A DNA stretch of 64,000 bases from Actinobacillus lignieresii (GCF_900444945.1 NZ_UFRM01000001.1:2082001-2146000), one strand, 5' to 3'; shown: positions 1 through 9,797, counted from the first letter of the stretch. The notes: a model not told the origin generated them from the letters alone. Made by a program: numbers and translations.

Positions 1-258
1 ATTTGTGATTGTTTGCATATCGAACAATGCCGTTTAAATCGGCATTTCTTTCTTTATCGCAATACTTATCCGAATATCATCTTAAAAAATCACAGCTTAT
101 ATCCGAAATCATTACTGAATATTGACGGAACGGCAGGGCGTTTGGAATCGAAATGTTTAGCGTTAAGCTTAAACCGAGCGAGCAAAATTCTACAATTTGA
201 TCAATGGGGGCGAGTGTATGTCGTACAAAAAGACAAGCGCAGTCATTGTAAAGATTAA
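1..258 (+). CDS. comN: Competence pseudopilin ComN/PpdA-like, C-terminal part only
   Basis: The reading frame is open from the first base and stops at 256-258, so this is the 3' end of a gene that begins outside the window. The visible 85 residues include paired cysteines and end in a DQWGRVYV stretch followed by a short basic tail, as in GspH/FimT-like minor pseudopilins. Three pseudopilin-type genes and recC follow, the order seen in Haemophilus influenzae comNOPQ-recC and E. coli ppdAB-ygdB-ppdC-recC, so the gene is called by position. Such proteins are minor subunits of the type IV pilus-like machine that takes up DNA. The next gene starts 41 bases before this stop, which suggests translational coupling. 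The promoter lies outside the window. Confidence 0.6.
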   Translation: MCDCLHIEQCRLNRHFFLYRNTYPNIILKNHSLYPKSLLNIDGTAGRLESKCLALSLNRASKILQFDQWGRVYVVQKDKRSHCKD

Positions 259-916
259 GTGGAGAGCAATCACGGCGGTTGAAATGTTGGTCGCTTTGTT
301 TCTAGCGGTCGGATTATTAACGGCAATTTCCAATTTATACGCTCAATTCTATCAAACCAAACTAAAACAAAATGAGTTGCTGATGTTACAGAAAGAAAGC
401 CATCAGCTACTGACTTACTTACAACAGCATATTCAGCATTTGGGCTATCAGGGAGCTTCACGGCAGCAAACTAATTTTCACCTGTTTGAGCAAGACAATA
501 AACGTTATGCAATTGATCTTAACGGACAGTGTTTTATCTTTTTCTATGATTTGAATCACGACGGCTGCTTAGGAAAACGGGCGACCAAACATTCTTCGTG
601 TATTAACCGACAGACGAATCAAACGAAAGATCTGGCGAAAGAAGTATTCGGTATTAAGCTGGAACGTAAATCACTCTATATTTACGATAAAAATAACCTT
701 GAGCATTGTTCTCGGCAAGAGTGTCGGCAATTATTAAACGCTTGTCGAGAGAAGTGGCGAAGATTCACTTCCGAAGACGATTATTGGGTTGAGCGGTTAC
801 ATTTTACTTGGCTGGAAGAACCGAAATTATTACGTATCGCTTTAAAACTCACTTCTAAAAAGCAAAAGCTAGTCAGTTATGAAGCGAGCGGTTTGGTTTA
901 TATTTTAAATCATTGA
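218..916 (+). CDS. comO: Competence minor pseudopilin ComO/PpdB-like
   Basis: A 232-residue protein with a prepilin leader: a short basic N-terminus, then KWRA | ITAVEMLVALFLAVG, with cleavage expected after the Ala and the conserved Glu at mature position 5, followed by the hydrophobic helix that packs into the pilus core. The C-terminal part is cysteine-containing and poorly conserved, as is usual for minor pseudopilins. ATG 218 was chosen because GGGGGCGA lies just upstream; a TTG at 197 would only add seven residues. It overlaps the previous gene and is nine bases from the next. In H. influenzae the equivalent operon belongs to the CRP/Sxy competence regulon; the control site here is outside the window. 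Confidence 0.65.
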   Translation: MSYKKTSAVIVKIKWRAITAVEMLVALFLAVGLLTAISNLYAQFYQTKLKQNELLMLQKESHQLLTYLQQHIQHLGYQGASRQQTNFHLFEQDNKRYAIDLNGQCFIFFYDLNHDGCLGKRATKHSSCINRQTNQTKDLAKEVFGIKLERKSLYIYDKNNLEHCSRQECRQLLNACREKWRRFTSEDDYWVERLHFTWLEEPKLLRIALKLTSKKQKLVSYEASGLVYILNH

Positions 917-925
917 GAAGATAAA

Positions 926-1582
926 ATGCGCTACCGTAATTTTAAAGCAACCGTTTTATTGGTCGGTTTAATGTCTCTTTCCGGCGTTTTAACGCTTATC
1001 TTTTTGGCGAGAGAGAAGTTTATCGGCTACGAACGGCATTCCAATCATTATTATCAACAATATTTAAGCGACAAAATGGCATTATTCAAGCGTTCCGCAG
1101 TTTATGAAGATAATGAATGTCGGCAGACAAAGCGTAATGAAATTAATATCGAATTAACGTATTCCGTTTATCAATTTCATTGCGAGAAATCGTCATTTTT
1201 TATCGGCAATCTTCCGAGTAAAAAAACGGTGGTTTTCGAGCAAATTTCCGATTATTTAAGGCTGAATGAAACGATACCGATTACACAAATAAACACTTTA
1301 GCCGAGCTTCCCCCGACCAGTCCGACCGAACCGAAAATTGTGGTTGTAACACAAGATATTGATGAAAAATTAACTCGGGATTTTTACGGTATCTTGATTA
1401 CGCAGCATCATTTTAATTTGAAAAACGGCGCGAAAATGTACGGTGTGCTTTATACCACGCAGGAGAGTGATAAAAGTAACCGATACGTTACTTATAGCCG
1501 TGAAGTGGTGAAGTATTTTGACGAACATTATTCAATTTGGCATTTTTTGCCGTATTCAAGGAATTTGTTACATGCAAAATAG
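926..1582 (+). CDS. comP: Competence operon protein ComP/YgdB-like
   Basis: A 218-residue protein with one N-terminal hydrophobic segment (about residues 9-26) after a short basic start, and no classical prepilin cleavage motif. The rest is polar and contains two cysteines. Its place between two pseudopilin-type genes matches ygdB of E. coli and comP of H. influenzae, products of poorly defined function needed with the transformation pilus. The assignment rests mainly on gene order because the family is weakly conserved. The last 11 bases overlap the next gene. Confidence 0.55.
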   Translation: MRYRNFKATVLLVGLMSLSGVLTLIFLAREKFIGYERHSNHYYQQYLSDKMALFKRSAVYEDNECRQTKRNEINIELTYSVYQFHCEKSSFFIGNLPSKKTVVFEQISDYLRLNETIPITQINTLAELPPTSPTEPKIVVVTQDIDEKLTRDFYGILITQHHFNLKNGAKMYGVLYTTQESDKSNRYVTYSREVVKYFDEHYSIWHFLPYSRNLLHAK

Positions 1583-1868
1583 GTTATATACGGCGGAAAC
1601 CTTGCTCGGTGTATTAATCGGGATAACATTGTTTACACTCATTTGGTTTACTTTTTCTCATTGGCAACAACGACAGATCGCGCGCATTAACGCTAATTAT
1701 CAGCGCCAGCAAGCTCTTCAAATTATCGAGAACCAGATCGCATTACAATTAGCCGGCAAACCTTGTGAAACGCAGACAAGACAAAATGGCATCACTTTTC
1801 GGATTGAATGCACAAAAGGTAAGATTCAAGTCAATTTCCCGCTTGGGCAAGCGGTTATTTTTGAGTGA
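1572..1868 (+). CDS. comQ: Competence minor pseudopilin ComQ/PpdC-like
   Basis: A 98-residue protein starting at the ATG inside the end of the preceding gene. The N-terminus MQNRLYTAETLLGVLIG resembles a type IV prepilin: a short leader, Glu near mature position 5 and a long hydrophobic helix. A pair of cysteines (CETQTRQ...IECTK) could form the usual C-terminal disulphide. The frame is open further upstream to 1518, but those codons are inside comP. It is the last gene of the pseudopilin cluster; 105 bases separate it from recC, the same neighbour as in H. influenzae and E. coli. Confidence 0.55.
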   Translation: MQNRLYTAETLLGVLIGITLFTLIWFTFSHWQQRQIARINANYQRQQALQIIENQIALQLAGKPCETQTRQNGITFRIECTKGKIQVNFPLGQAVIFE

Positions 1869-1973
1869 AATTTTGCAAAAAATACGGAAAAAACGACCGC
1901 TTATCGGCAAAGGAAAGAGATTGAATCCGTTAGGTTTTTAGTGGACAATCATTCCGTTATACAAGGAGCTACT

Positions 1974-4900
1974 ATGTTCACGGTCTTTTTCTCGCAAAAA
2001 CTTTCATCTTTAGCCGCATTACTTATCCGTTTACAACAAAACAACCCGAATCCCAATCCGTTCGAGCCGGAAACCGTCTTAGTACAAAGTGTCGGAATGG
2101 CGCAATGGCTGCAAATGCAAATTGCCGATCAAACCGGTGTCGCTGCTCATTATCAATTCCCGTTTCCGACCAGTTTTTTATGGCAACAATATCGTGTGCT
2201 GTTTCCGGAATTGCCGAAAGAGAATATTTTTGAAAGAGAAAGCGTAACTTGGCGCTTAATGCGTTTAATTCCGAAGTATTTAGAGAAAGCGGAATTTGAA
2301 TCGCTTAATCTCTATTTAAATAAAGATGCTCGCCAGTACCCGTTAAAGCTATATCAATTAGCCGGCAAAATTGCCGATTTATTCGACCAATATTTAGTTT
2401 ACCGTCCGCATTGGCTGGTCCATTGGGAAAGCAATCGGATTGAAGCGGTATTAAACGAGATTTTAGCCGCAATTGCGTTTAGAGAAAAAAATGAACGGGA
2501 TATTTTAGCGAATTTACGCTGGCAATCGATGTTATGGAATGCATTAATTGAAGACATTAAAGCCGATAGCGACGAAGAAGTCTTTATGACCTCTCATCGT
2601 GCTTATTTACAACAACAATATTTTGAGAAATTGGATAATTTAACCGAGTCCGAGAAATTGAAATTACCTAAGCGTATCTTTGTCTTCGGTATTTCTTCAC
2701 TGCCGGCGACACAGCTTGCGGTATTGAAAAAACTAAGTGAACATTGCGAAGTTTATCTGTTCTTTTTAGATCCGAGCCAAGAATATTGGGCGGAGAGTGT
2801 GGAAGATAAAACGTTAGAGAAACTGGCGTTAAAACGGCAACTTTCGCAACAGGATCTCGATGCGTTATTGGCGGAACAAGGCAATCAATTGCTGACGATG
2901 TGGGGTAAGCAAGGACGTGAATTTCTTGTGCAATTAGTCGAACAAGAACCGGATAACACGATAGAAGTGTTTGATGAATACGAAGGCGATTCCAATCTGA
3001 TTAAACTAAAAAATGCCATTTTAAATTTTAATAACGAACAGCGATTCGAGCTTGCCGAACAGGATCGGTCGATACAAATTCACGCTTGCCATAGTGTGAT
3101 GCGAGAGGTTGAGGTACTGCATAATCAATTATTACAAATGTTTGAGCGAAATCCGACGCTTGCGCCTAAAGATATTATTGTGATGTCGGCGGATATTGAT
3201 AAATACGCGCCTTATATTAATGCGGTATTTGCTCGTTATGAAAAAGGCGATAAGCGTTATATTCCGTTTACCCTTTCCGACCAAAAAGTAACCGCTATCG
3301 ATCCGATTATTGCCGGCTTTTTAACGCTTTTAAATCTGAAAGAAAGTGATTTTAGTGCGGAATCGTTGTTGGATTTATTAGATGTAAAGGCATTGCGAGA
3401 ACGTTTTAATTTACAAGAGCAAGATCTGCAAACCTTGCGCCATTGGGTTAATCAAGTCGGGATTCGTTTCGGGCTGCATATTCAACAAGATGACTGGCAG
3501 AATCATAATACGTGGGAAAACGGTTTAACCCGTTTATTGCTTGGCACCAGCTTAAAAGCGGAATCCGGCATTTGGCAGGATAGTGTCGCATTTAACGAGA
3601 GTTACGGTTTATCGGCGACATTAGTTGGCTTTTTGGCAAAATTTATCGAAAATTTGACCGCTTGGTACGAGTTTATTCAACAAGATCATACGCTTGAGGA
3701 ATGGAAGGCTCGTATTCAAAAATTAATCGGCGAATTTTACCAAGAATCGAACGAAAGTTTGGATGCGCTCCTGTTATTGAATAGCACGTTGGAGGAAGTG
3801 GCGAATAAGGCGGAACAGGCGGAGTTTAGCGAAAGTATCGGGATTGAAATAATACGCTTATTGCTGGAAGACAAACTGAATCAACAGCAAAGCAGCTTGC
3901 AGTTTTTAGCCGGTAAAGTGAATTTCTGTACCTTATTACCGATGCGTGCCATCCCGTTTAAAGTGGTTTGTTTACTGGGGATGAATGAGGCGGATTTTCC
4001 TCGCCAACATTCGGTCAATAGTTTTGACTTAATGCAATACGCCCCGAAACGAGGCGACCGAGCCAGACGAGATGACGACCGCTATTTATTTTTAGAAGCG
4101 TTACTTTCGGCGCAAGAGATTTTTTATCTAAGTTATATCGGACAATCGACCACCGATAATAAGCAGCGATTGCCGTCGGTACTGGTTTCGCAGTTATTGG
4201 ATTATTTAGCGGAGCATTTAACCGAACAAGCCCGTTTACAAGCGAGTGAGAAAGATCGTTTTTCCGAAGCATTATTTTGGCAAAAAATGGTGGTACAACA
4301 ACCGCTTACCGTATTTAGTCCGAAGAACTTTACGCCGCAATACGGTTCTTATGATAAAGAGTGGTTATTGGAACAGCAACACGAACCGTTAGCGGATTTT
4401 CTAAATAAGTCGTTCGATTTAAAAGCGGAGATACCGACCGAGATTAATCTTGAAGATTTAATTGCCTTTGTAAGTAATCCGATTAAGTACTTCTTTAATC
4501 ACCAATTAGGTGTTTATTTCCGCAATGATGAAGAAAGTATCGCAGAGAGCGAAAAATTCTCGCTTAGTGATTTGGACGATTATCAATTACGTGATCAGCT
4601 GGTGACATTGGAACCGGCGGAACGAGAGGCATTTTTTAAGCAAGAGCAATTAAAAGGTAATTTGCCAATTTCTAATTTTGCTAAGGTTTCTCAACAAGCA
4701 TTGGAAGATTCGATCAATGAATTACGAGAGCTTATTAAGCCTTATTTAGGTGAAAGCGAAATCGTAGAAATCGAACAATTATTCGAAGTAAATCAGTTGA
4801 AAATTCATTTATTCGGTAATATCCAAAATAAATTTGCCAATGAAATTGTGTTTTGGAAAGTCGGCTCGTTGAAAGATAAAGATTATATTCGTTTGTGGAT

Positions 4901-5318
4901 TTATTACCTGTTAATTCAAGCTCAAGGTTTAAATCTCGAGTTGAAAGCAATTGCCCGTAGTAAAGAGAAGGCGGAGATATTCCGATTCAATCAAGTTAGT
5001 GCGGAACAAGCCTTTTCTCAATTACAAACTTATATTTCCGCTTATGTAACGTCTTTTAGACAATTAACGTGGGGGATTTGGACGGATTTAGACAACTATT
5101 TTGAGAAGCTGTCCGATGAACAAAATGTGGCGGAATATTGCCAGCAACAATTATCCGCATTAATGGATAAGCAGTATTTTGAGAAAAGTTACTTACAACG
5201 AGTGTTACAACAAAGTTCACAATTGGATTACGCCCAAATTCATACCGTGACCTTGGAATGGTTCGAATTAATGCAACAAAGTAAACCGACAAAAACCAAA
5301 ATTAAGGAGAAGAAATGA
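1974..5318 (+). CDS. recC: RecBCD exonuclease V subunit RecC
   Basis: RecC, 1114 residues (the E. coli protein is 1122), is the Chi-recognising subunit of the RecBCD helicase-nuclease that processes double-strand ends for RecA. The N-terminal ETVLVQSVGMAQWLQMQIA stretch and the later VCLLGMNEADFPRQ region are typical of the inactive helicase-like fold of RecC. ATG 1974 was chosen because AAGGAG sits at 1963-1968; a GTG at 1941 has no such support. The stop overlaps the ptrA start by four bases, so the two are co-translated. The usual recB and recD partners are not next to ptrA here and must lie elsewhere. Confidence 0.95.
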   Translation: MFTVFFSQKLSSLAALLIRLQQNNPNPNPFEPETVLVQSVGMAQWLQMQIADQTGVAAHYQFPFPTSFLWQQYRVLFPELPKENIFERESVTWRLMRLIPKYLEKAEFESLNLYLNKDARQYPLKLYQLAGKIADLFDQYLVYRPHWLVHWESNRIEAVLNEILAAIAFREKNERDILANLRWQSMLWNALIEDIKADSDEEVFMTSHRAYLQQQYFEKLDNLTESEKLKLPKRIFVFGISSLPATQLAVLKKLSEHCEVYLFFLDPSQEYWAESVEDKTLEKLALKRQLSQQDLDALLAEQGNQLLTMWGKQGREFLVQLVEQEPDNTIEVFDEYEGDSNLIKLKNAILNFNNEQRFELAEQDRSIQIHACHSVMREVEVLHNQLLQMFERNPTLAPKDIIVMSADIDKYAPYINAVFARYEKGDKRYIPFTLSDQKVTAIDPIIAGFLTLLNLKESDFSAESLLDLLDVKALRERFNLQEQDLQTLRHWVNQVGIRFGLHIQQDDWQNHNTWENGLTRLLLGTSLKAESGIWQDSVAFNESYGLSATLVGFLAKFIENLTAWYEFIQQDHTLEEWKARIQKLIGEFYQESNESLDALLLLNSTLEEVANKAEQAEFSESIGIEIIRLLLEDKLNQQQSSLQFLAGKVNFCTLLPMRAIPFKVVCLLGMNEADFPRQHSVNSFDLMQYAPKRGDRARRDDDRYLFLEALLSAQEIFYLSYIGQSTTDNKQRLPSVLVSQLLDYLAEHLTEQARLQASEKDRFSEALFWQKMVVQQPLTVFSPKNFTPQYGSYDKEWLLEQQHEPLADFLNKSFDLKAEIPTEINLEDLIAFVSNPIKYFFNHQLGVYFRNDEESIAESEKFSLSDLDDYQLRDQLVTLEPAEREAFFKQEQLKGNLPISNFAKVSQQALEDSINELRELIKPYLGESEIVEIEQLFEVNQLKIHLFGNIQNKFANEIVFWKVGSLKDKDYIRLWIYYLLIQAQGLNLELKAIARSKEKAEIFRFNQVSAEQAFSQLQTYISAYVTSFRQLTWGIWTDLDNYFEKLSDEQNVAEYCQQQLSALMDKQYFEKSYLQRVLQQSSQLDYAQIHTVTLEWFELMQQSKPTKTKIKEKK

Positions 5319-8275
5319 GAAAGAATATGATTTCTCGTGCCATCAGCTACGCATTATCCGCCACTTTTGCGTTGGGGATAGCGTTGCCGACCTTTGCAAA
5401 TAATCCGCAAAATCAGACCGCTTCCGGTGAACAAAAAATGCTGCCGATAAAAGCAGCCGGTTTTGAAGTTTTAGCGCAAACTATTAATAAAAGTCCTAAC
5501 GATAAGGCGATTTATCAAGCGATTCGTTTGCAAAACGGTATGACGGTGTTACTGATTTCCGATGAAAAAGCGAATAAATCGTTGATGTCGTTAGCTATAC
5601 CTATCGGCTCGATGGAAGATCCGCAACAGCAACAGGGTTTAGCACACTATTTGGAACATATGATCTTAATGGGATCAAAACAGTTCCCTGAAACCAACAG
5701 TTTAGATCAGTTCTTGACGAAAAACGGCGGCTACAATAATGCTTCGACCACTTCGGATCGAACCGCTTATTATTTGGAGGTAAATAATAATGCGTTTGAC
5801 GAAGCGGTCGCTCGTTTGGCGGATGCGTTTGCTCAACCGTTGTTATCGGAAAGCAATGCGAAGAAAGAAGTGAATGCAGTAAATGCCGAAATGGTACGAG
5901 CTAAATCGAGTGACGGGCATCTATTGCATAGCGTGAATTTAGCTACCGCTAATCCGGCTCACCCGATTACCAAGTTTGCGGTCGGCAATAATCAAACTTT
6001 ATCGGATAAAGAGAACAGTAAATTACAAGCGGAATTGGAACAATTTTATCAGCGTTATTATTCCGCCAACCTAGTTAAAGCGGTGTTGTATTCCAATCAA
6101 TCCGTCGAGCAATTAGCCGCTTTAGCCGAACGTACTTTAGGTAAAATGCAGAATAAAAATCTGAACGTACCGATGGTGGATATGCCGTTCTTCCGTGCGG
6201 AAGATAAAGGCGTGTTGATCGAGTATAAACCGGTTCAACCGACTAAATTACTGTCCGTTTCATTTGATATGCCGAATGACGAGGACAAATTCGCCCATAA
6301 AACCGGCGAATATTTAGCTTATGTCTTTAGCAATAATACCGAAGGAACGCTTTCCGATTATTTGATAAAACAAGGCTTATCCGATAGCGGTATTGCAGCC
6401 GTGCCGAGTGCGAACGTCAGTCGAAATCGAGGCGATTTTACCTTTTATGTCGCATTAACCGATAAAGGGCTGTCGGAACAAGATAAAGTGATTTCGTTGA
6501 TTTTTCAGCAAATCGAACAAGTGAAAAAAGACGGCATCCAAGAAAGCTATTTCAATGAAGTGCGTGAGAGCTTAAAGCAGGATTTCCAACATCTGCAAGT
6601 AGAGAAAAACGGCAATTATATTGAAGCGTTGGCAGAGCAAATGTTGCACTATCCGGTCGAGCATATTTTAGACTCGGCTTATGTGGTCGGTGCGATGGAC
6701 AGTGAGGCAATTAAAGCCAAATTGGCGGCAATGACATTAGATAACGCACGCATTTTAGTTGTGTCCGAGCAAGCGAAAACCGATAAAAAAACACCGTATT
6801 TTGAAGCCGGTTATAGCGTTAGAAAATTTAGCGATGCCGAGAAAACACAATGGTTGGATTTTAGTCACAATCCGTCGCTTAAATTACCGGAGTTGAATCC
6901 TTACTTTGCGACCGATTTTTCACTGATTAAACCGAGTGACGAACGTAAAGTGCCGAAAGCCTTGGTAAGTAATGAGGGCAAAGCGATTTATGCGATGCCG
7001 AGCCAGTATTTTGCTCAAGATCCGAAAGTTATCGTTTCCGTCAGCTTATCCATTATGCCGAAAAGTGACGATTTAACAGAGGCGGTCAGTGCGACTTTGT
7101 TAGGTTATATGAATAATCTGGCGCAAACGAAATTAGCTTTCCAAACGGCGGTAGCAGGGATGCAAGCGGGGGTAAGTCCTTATCCGAACGGGATTTCGAT
7201 TGAAGCGGCGGGTTATACCCAACATTTAGCGAAATTAATCGGCGATACGCTAACACAATTTAAAACCTTTGAATTAAGTGAAGCGGTTTTAACTCAAGCA
7301 AAACAGAGAGCATTTGAAGCGTTAGACGGTTTAAGTAAAGCAAGCAGTCTTACTCAAGCAAATGCGGCGATTAGCAATTTTGCCGCTTATCCGTATTTTG
7401 AAGAAGACAAACAGCGTAAAGCGTTAAACGAGATGACGCTGAGCGATGTAAAATCGATTCGAGATAAACTTTTAGAAAAATCGACCGGAGTGAGTATTTT
7501 ATCGGTCGGTAATCTTACGGATAAACAAGTGGAAAACTTGGCAAGCGAGATTAACGCTATTGTTAAAAACAGCGAAACGGAACGGGGCAGAGGGCGTTAT
7601 TTAGATTTAAATGACAGCACCCGCAAATTAAATTACATCAAAAACGTGCCGCATGAAGATAATGCGTTAAGTATTACTTACCTTGCTAAAGGTTATGATG
7701 AATTAGCCGGTTCTGCTAGAGCGAATTTATTACGAGATATTATCGGGCGTTGGTATTTTGACGATTTACGTACTGAGAAACAGCTCGGTTATGTGGTGTC
7801 GGCAACTAATACCAAATTGGGTAAAACCGCCGGTATGCGCTTTATGGTGCAAAGCCCGAATAAGACACCTGCGGGCATTATGCAGCATAACCAACGCTTT
7901 TTTGCAGAAAGTTTAACAAAATTGACCGCTTTATCGGAGCAGGAATTTGTGAAATATAGAGACAGTTTAATCGAGAAATTACAGCGTAAGCCGGAATCGT
8001 TAAACCAAGAGTTTTCACAGTTCACGTTTGACTTTAATCGCCGCAATGACCTGTTCAACCAACGTGCGAAAATGATCGAAGCGGTAAGACAGCTCACTCG
8101 ACAAGATATTGTGGATTTTTATAAACACACCGTGATTGAGCAGCAAGGCTTTGCATTTATAAGCCAAGCGTTAGGTACGAAAACGAAAGCTGAAGATGCA
8201 GTTAAACCGGCGGGCTATGAAAAAGTGGAAAGTATCGAACAAATACAAAAACAATTCCCGGTTAAATACTATTAA
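5315..8275 (+). CDS. ptrA: Protease III (pitrilysin), M16 zinc peptidase
   Basis: Pitrilysin, 986 residues, a periplasmic M16A metallopeptidase that degrades small peptides. A Sec signal peptide ends near LPTFA-NN (residues 1-29). The inverted zinc motif HYLEH lies at residues 111-115, with the distal glutamate expected in the NAVNAEMVR stretch about 75 residues later. The C-terminal half holds the catalytically inert M16 repeats, including the KQLGYVV segment typical of the insulysin family. It overlaps recC by ATGA, as in the E. coli recC-ptrA-recB-recD cluster, but here the cluster ends after ptrA at a shared terminator. Confidence 0.93.
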   Translation: MRKNMISRAISYALSATFALGIALPTFANNPQNQTASGEQKMLPIKAAGFEVLAQTINKSPNDKAIYQAIRLQNGMTVLLISDEKANKSLMSLAIPIGSMEDPQQQQGLAHYLEHMILMGSKQFPETNSLDQFLTKNGGYNNASTTSDRTAYYLEVNNNAFDEAVARLADAFAQPLLSESNAKKEVNAVNAEMVRAKSSDGHLLHSVNLATANPAHPITKFAVGNNQTLSDKENSKLQAELEQFYQRYYSANLVKAVLYSNQSVEQLAALAERTLGKMQNKNLNVPMVDMPFFRAEDKGVLIEYKPVQPTKLLSVSFDMPNDEDKFAHKTGEYLAYVFSNNTEGTLSDYLIKQGLSDSGIAAVPSANVSRNRGDFTFYVALTDKGLSEQDKVISLIFQQIEQVKKDGIQESYFNEVRESLKQDFQHLQVEKNGNYIEALAEQMLHYPVEHILDSAYVVGAMDSEAIKAKLAAMTLDNARILVVSEQAKTDKKTPYFEAGYSVRKFSDAEKTQWLDFSHNPSLKLPELNPYFATDFSLIKPSDERKVPKALVSNEGKAIYAMPSQYFAQDPKVIVSVSLSIMPKSDDLTEAVSATLLGYMNNLAQTKLAFQTAVAGMQAGVSPYPNGISIEAAGYTQHLAKLIGDTLTQFKTFELSEAVLTQAKQRAFEALDGLSKASSLTQANAAISNFAAYPYFEEDKQRKALNEMTLSDVKSIRDKLLEKSTGVSILSVGNLTDKQVENLASEINAIVKNSETERGRGRYLDLNDSTRKLNYIKNVPHEDNALSITYLAKGYDELAGSARANLLRDIIGRWYFDDLRTEKQLGYVVSATNTKLGKTAGMRFMVQSPNKTPAGIMQHNQRFFAESLTKLTALSEQEFVKYRDSLIEKLQRKPESLNQEFSQFTFDFNRRNDLFNQRAKMIEAVRQLTRQDIVDFYKHTVIEQQGFAFISQALGTKTKAEDAVKPAGYEKVESIEQIQKQFPVKYY

Positions 8276-8329
8276 ATCGCCCTCTACAAGTGGTTAAAAA
8301 AGACCTAAATTTTACCATTGTAGAAAAAC

Positions 8330-8361
8330 AAAAGGCTTAGCAAATTCGCTAAGCCTTTTTA
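8330..8361. terminator. Bidirectional terminator between ptrA and dnaJ
   Basis: Perfect inverted repeat AAAAGGCTTAGC / GCTAAGCCTTTT with a six-base loop. It has A-rich and T-rich flanks, so it can end both the forward ptrA transcript and the reverse dnaJ transcript. Confidence 0.85.
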
Positions 8362-8365
8362 ATCT

Positions 8366-9508
8366 TTAGTGTTTACCTAAGTTAGAGAAGAAGTTTTTCA
8401 CGCTATCTAAAAAACCTTCTTGCTGCGGACGATGTTTACTTTTACCGGCTAAACTTTCTTCCAGCTTACGTAATAAGTCTTTTTGCTCGTCATTTAACGC
8501 AACCGGTGTTTCCACCACTACTTTGCAAATTAAATCGCCTGCATAACCGCCGCGTGGACTTGTCACGCCTTTGCCTCTCACTCGGAATAATTTGCCGGTT
8601 TGGGTTTCCGCCGGAATTTTCAGTTTTAATTTGCCGTCGAGCGTCGGTACTTCAATCTCACCGCCTAATGCCGCCATCGTAAAGCTGATTGGCACTTCGC
8701 AGTAAAGATTTGAGCCGTCACGCTCAAAGATCTCGTGTTCACGTACATGAATTACTACGTATAAATCACCTGCCGGCGCACCGTTCTCGCCTGCCGCACC
8801 TTCGCCGGATAAACGAAGTTGGTTACCGGTGTCCACACCCGCCGGAATGGTTACCGATAGGTTTTTCGCTTTCTGAACACGTCCGTCACCGTGGCAAGAT
8901 TTGCAAGGTTTTTCAATTTTCTTACCGCTTCCGTGACAGCTCGGACAAACCGCTTCCGTCACAAAGAAACCTTGCTGACGGCGGATTCTGCCCGAACCGT
9001 GACAGTGCGAACAGGTTTCCACTTTCGAACCTTTTTCCGCGCCCGAACCGTGGCAGGTATCACATTCTGCTAATGTTGAAATGCGAATATCTTTTTTACA
9101 GCCTTTAACCGCTTCTTCCAGAGAGATTTCAATGTCGTAACGTAAATCATCGCCACGTACGACACGATTACGGCGACCACCGCCGCCAAATCCGCCGCCG
9201 AACATTTCGCTAAAGATGTCTTCAAAGCCACCGAAACCGCCTCCGCCGAAGCCACCGCCAAATCCGCCGGCACCACCGCCTTGTTCAAAAGCAGCATGAC
9301 CGTATTGATCGTATGCAGCACGTTTTTCAGCATCGCCTAACACTTCATAGGCTTCGTTGATTTCTTTAAATTTTTCTTCTGCGTCTTTACTGCCTTGGTT
9401 TTTATCCGGGTGATGTTTTGATGCTAAACGTTTATACGCACGTTTAATATCATTCTCACTCGCCCCTTTCTGTAAACCAAGGACTTCGTAGTAATCTTTT
9501 TTTGCCAT
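8366..9508 (-). CDS. dnaJ: Chaperone DnaJ (Hsp40)
   Basis: DnaJ, 380 residues, stimulates the DnaK ATPase and hands over unfolded substrates. Domains in order: J domain with the HPD motif near residues 33-36, a Gly/Phe-rich linker (about 75-115), four CxxCxGxG zinc repeats (about 140-210), and the C-terminal substrate-binding and dimerisation part. The start [11 protein letters not shown] was chosen over an in-frame ATG eight codons upstream because the J domain begins there. It lies downstream of dnaK on the same strand, but a repeat element and a hairpin lie between, so dnaJ may be expressed partly apart from dnaK. Confidence 0.96.
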   Translation of the reverse strand: MAKKDYYEVLGLQKGASENDIKRAYKRLASKHHPDKNQGSKDAEEKFKEINEAYEVLGDAEKRAAYDQYGHAAFEQGGGAGGFGGGFGGGGFGGFEDIFSEMFGGGFGGGGRRNRVVRGDDLRYDIEISLEEAVKGCKKDIRISTLAECDTCHGSGAEKGSKVETCSHCHGSGRIRRQQGFFVTEAVCPSCHGSGKKIEKPCKSCHGDGRVQKAKNLSVTIPAGVDTGNQLRLSGEGAAGENGAPAGDLYVVIHVREHEIFERDGSNLYCEVPISFTMAALGGEIEVPTLDGKLKLKIPAETQTGKLFRVRGKGVTSPRGGYAGDLICKVVVETPVALNDEQKDLLRKLEESLAGKSKHRPQQEGFLDSVKNFFSNLGKH

Positions 9509-9550
9509 AGTGTTTCGTTTGTAATCGTACAAAATTGTAACTGTGATTGA

Positions 9551-9731
9551 TTACCCTCGCCCCTTGTGGGAGAGGGAAAGATTTTCTTCGTTTAGAAGAA
9601 AATCAGGGAGAGGGGGAAGCGGATGTATTTTGTAAAAAATTTGCGAAATATAACCGCCTGTTTCCCCTCTCTCTGCAAGAAATTGTCGTTCACAATTTCT
9701 TGCTGTCTCTCTCCCTCAGGAGGAGAGAGTG
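9551..9731. repeat. REP-like hairpin-rich intergenic repeat, copy 1
   Basis: An intergenic block bordered by GGGAGAGGG-type sequences in opposite orientations (CCCTCGCCCC...GGGAGAGGG on the left, CTCTCTCCCTCAGGAGGAGAG on the right). Inside are two perfect hairpins: a 10-bp stem at 9580-9604 with loop GTTTA, and an 11-bp stem at 9676-9702 with loop CGTTC. A related block lies between xylB and xylA. Short open frames across it are by-products of the repeat and are not called. Confidence 0.7.
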
Positions 9732-9748
9732 AGTTTTTATATACACCA

Positions 9749-9772
9749 AAAGGGCGTGTTGCCACGCCCTTT
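9749..9772 (-). terminator. Terminator or processing hairpin after dnaK
   Basis: Inverted repeat AAAGGGCGTG / CACGCCCTTT with a four-base loop, 25 bases beyond the dnaK stop on the reverse strand, followed there by a short T run. It could end most dnaK transcripts or protect the dnaK mRNA end while allowing some read-through to dnaJ. Confidence 0.65.
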
Positions 9773-9797
9773 GATTTTACGATTTGAGCGTAAAAGA

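Noticed and set aside
1941..1973. GTG start for recC at 1941
   Set aside because: No ribosome site at a good distance, while ATG 1974 has AAGGAG and starts the conserved protein.
8689..9333. Open frames of up to 139 codons on both strands across dnaJ
   Set aside because: They lie wholly inside a complete dnaJ gene with all its motifs and result from the Gly-rich and zinc-repeat codon pattern.
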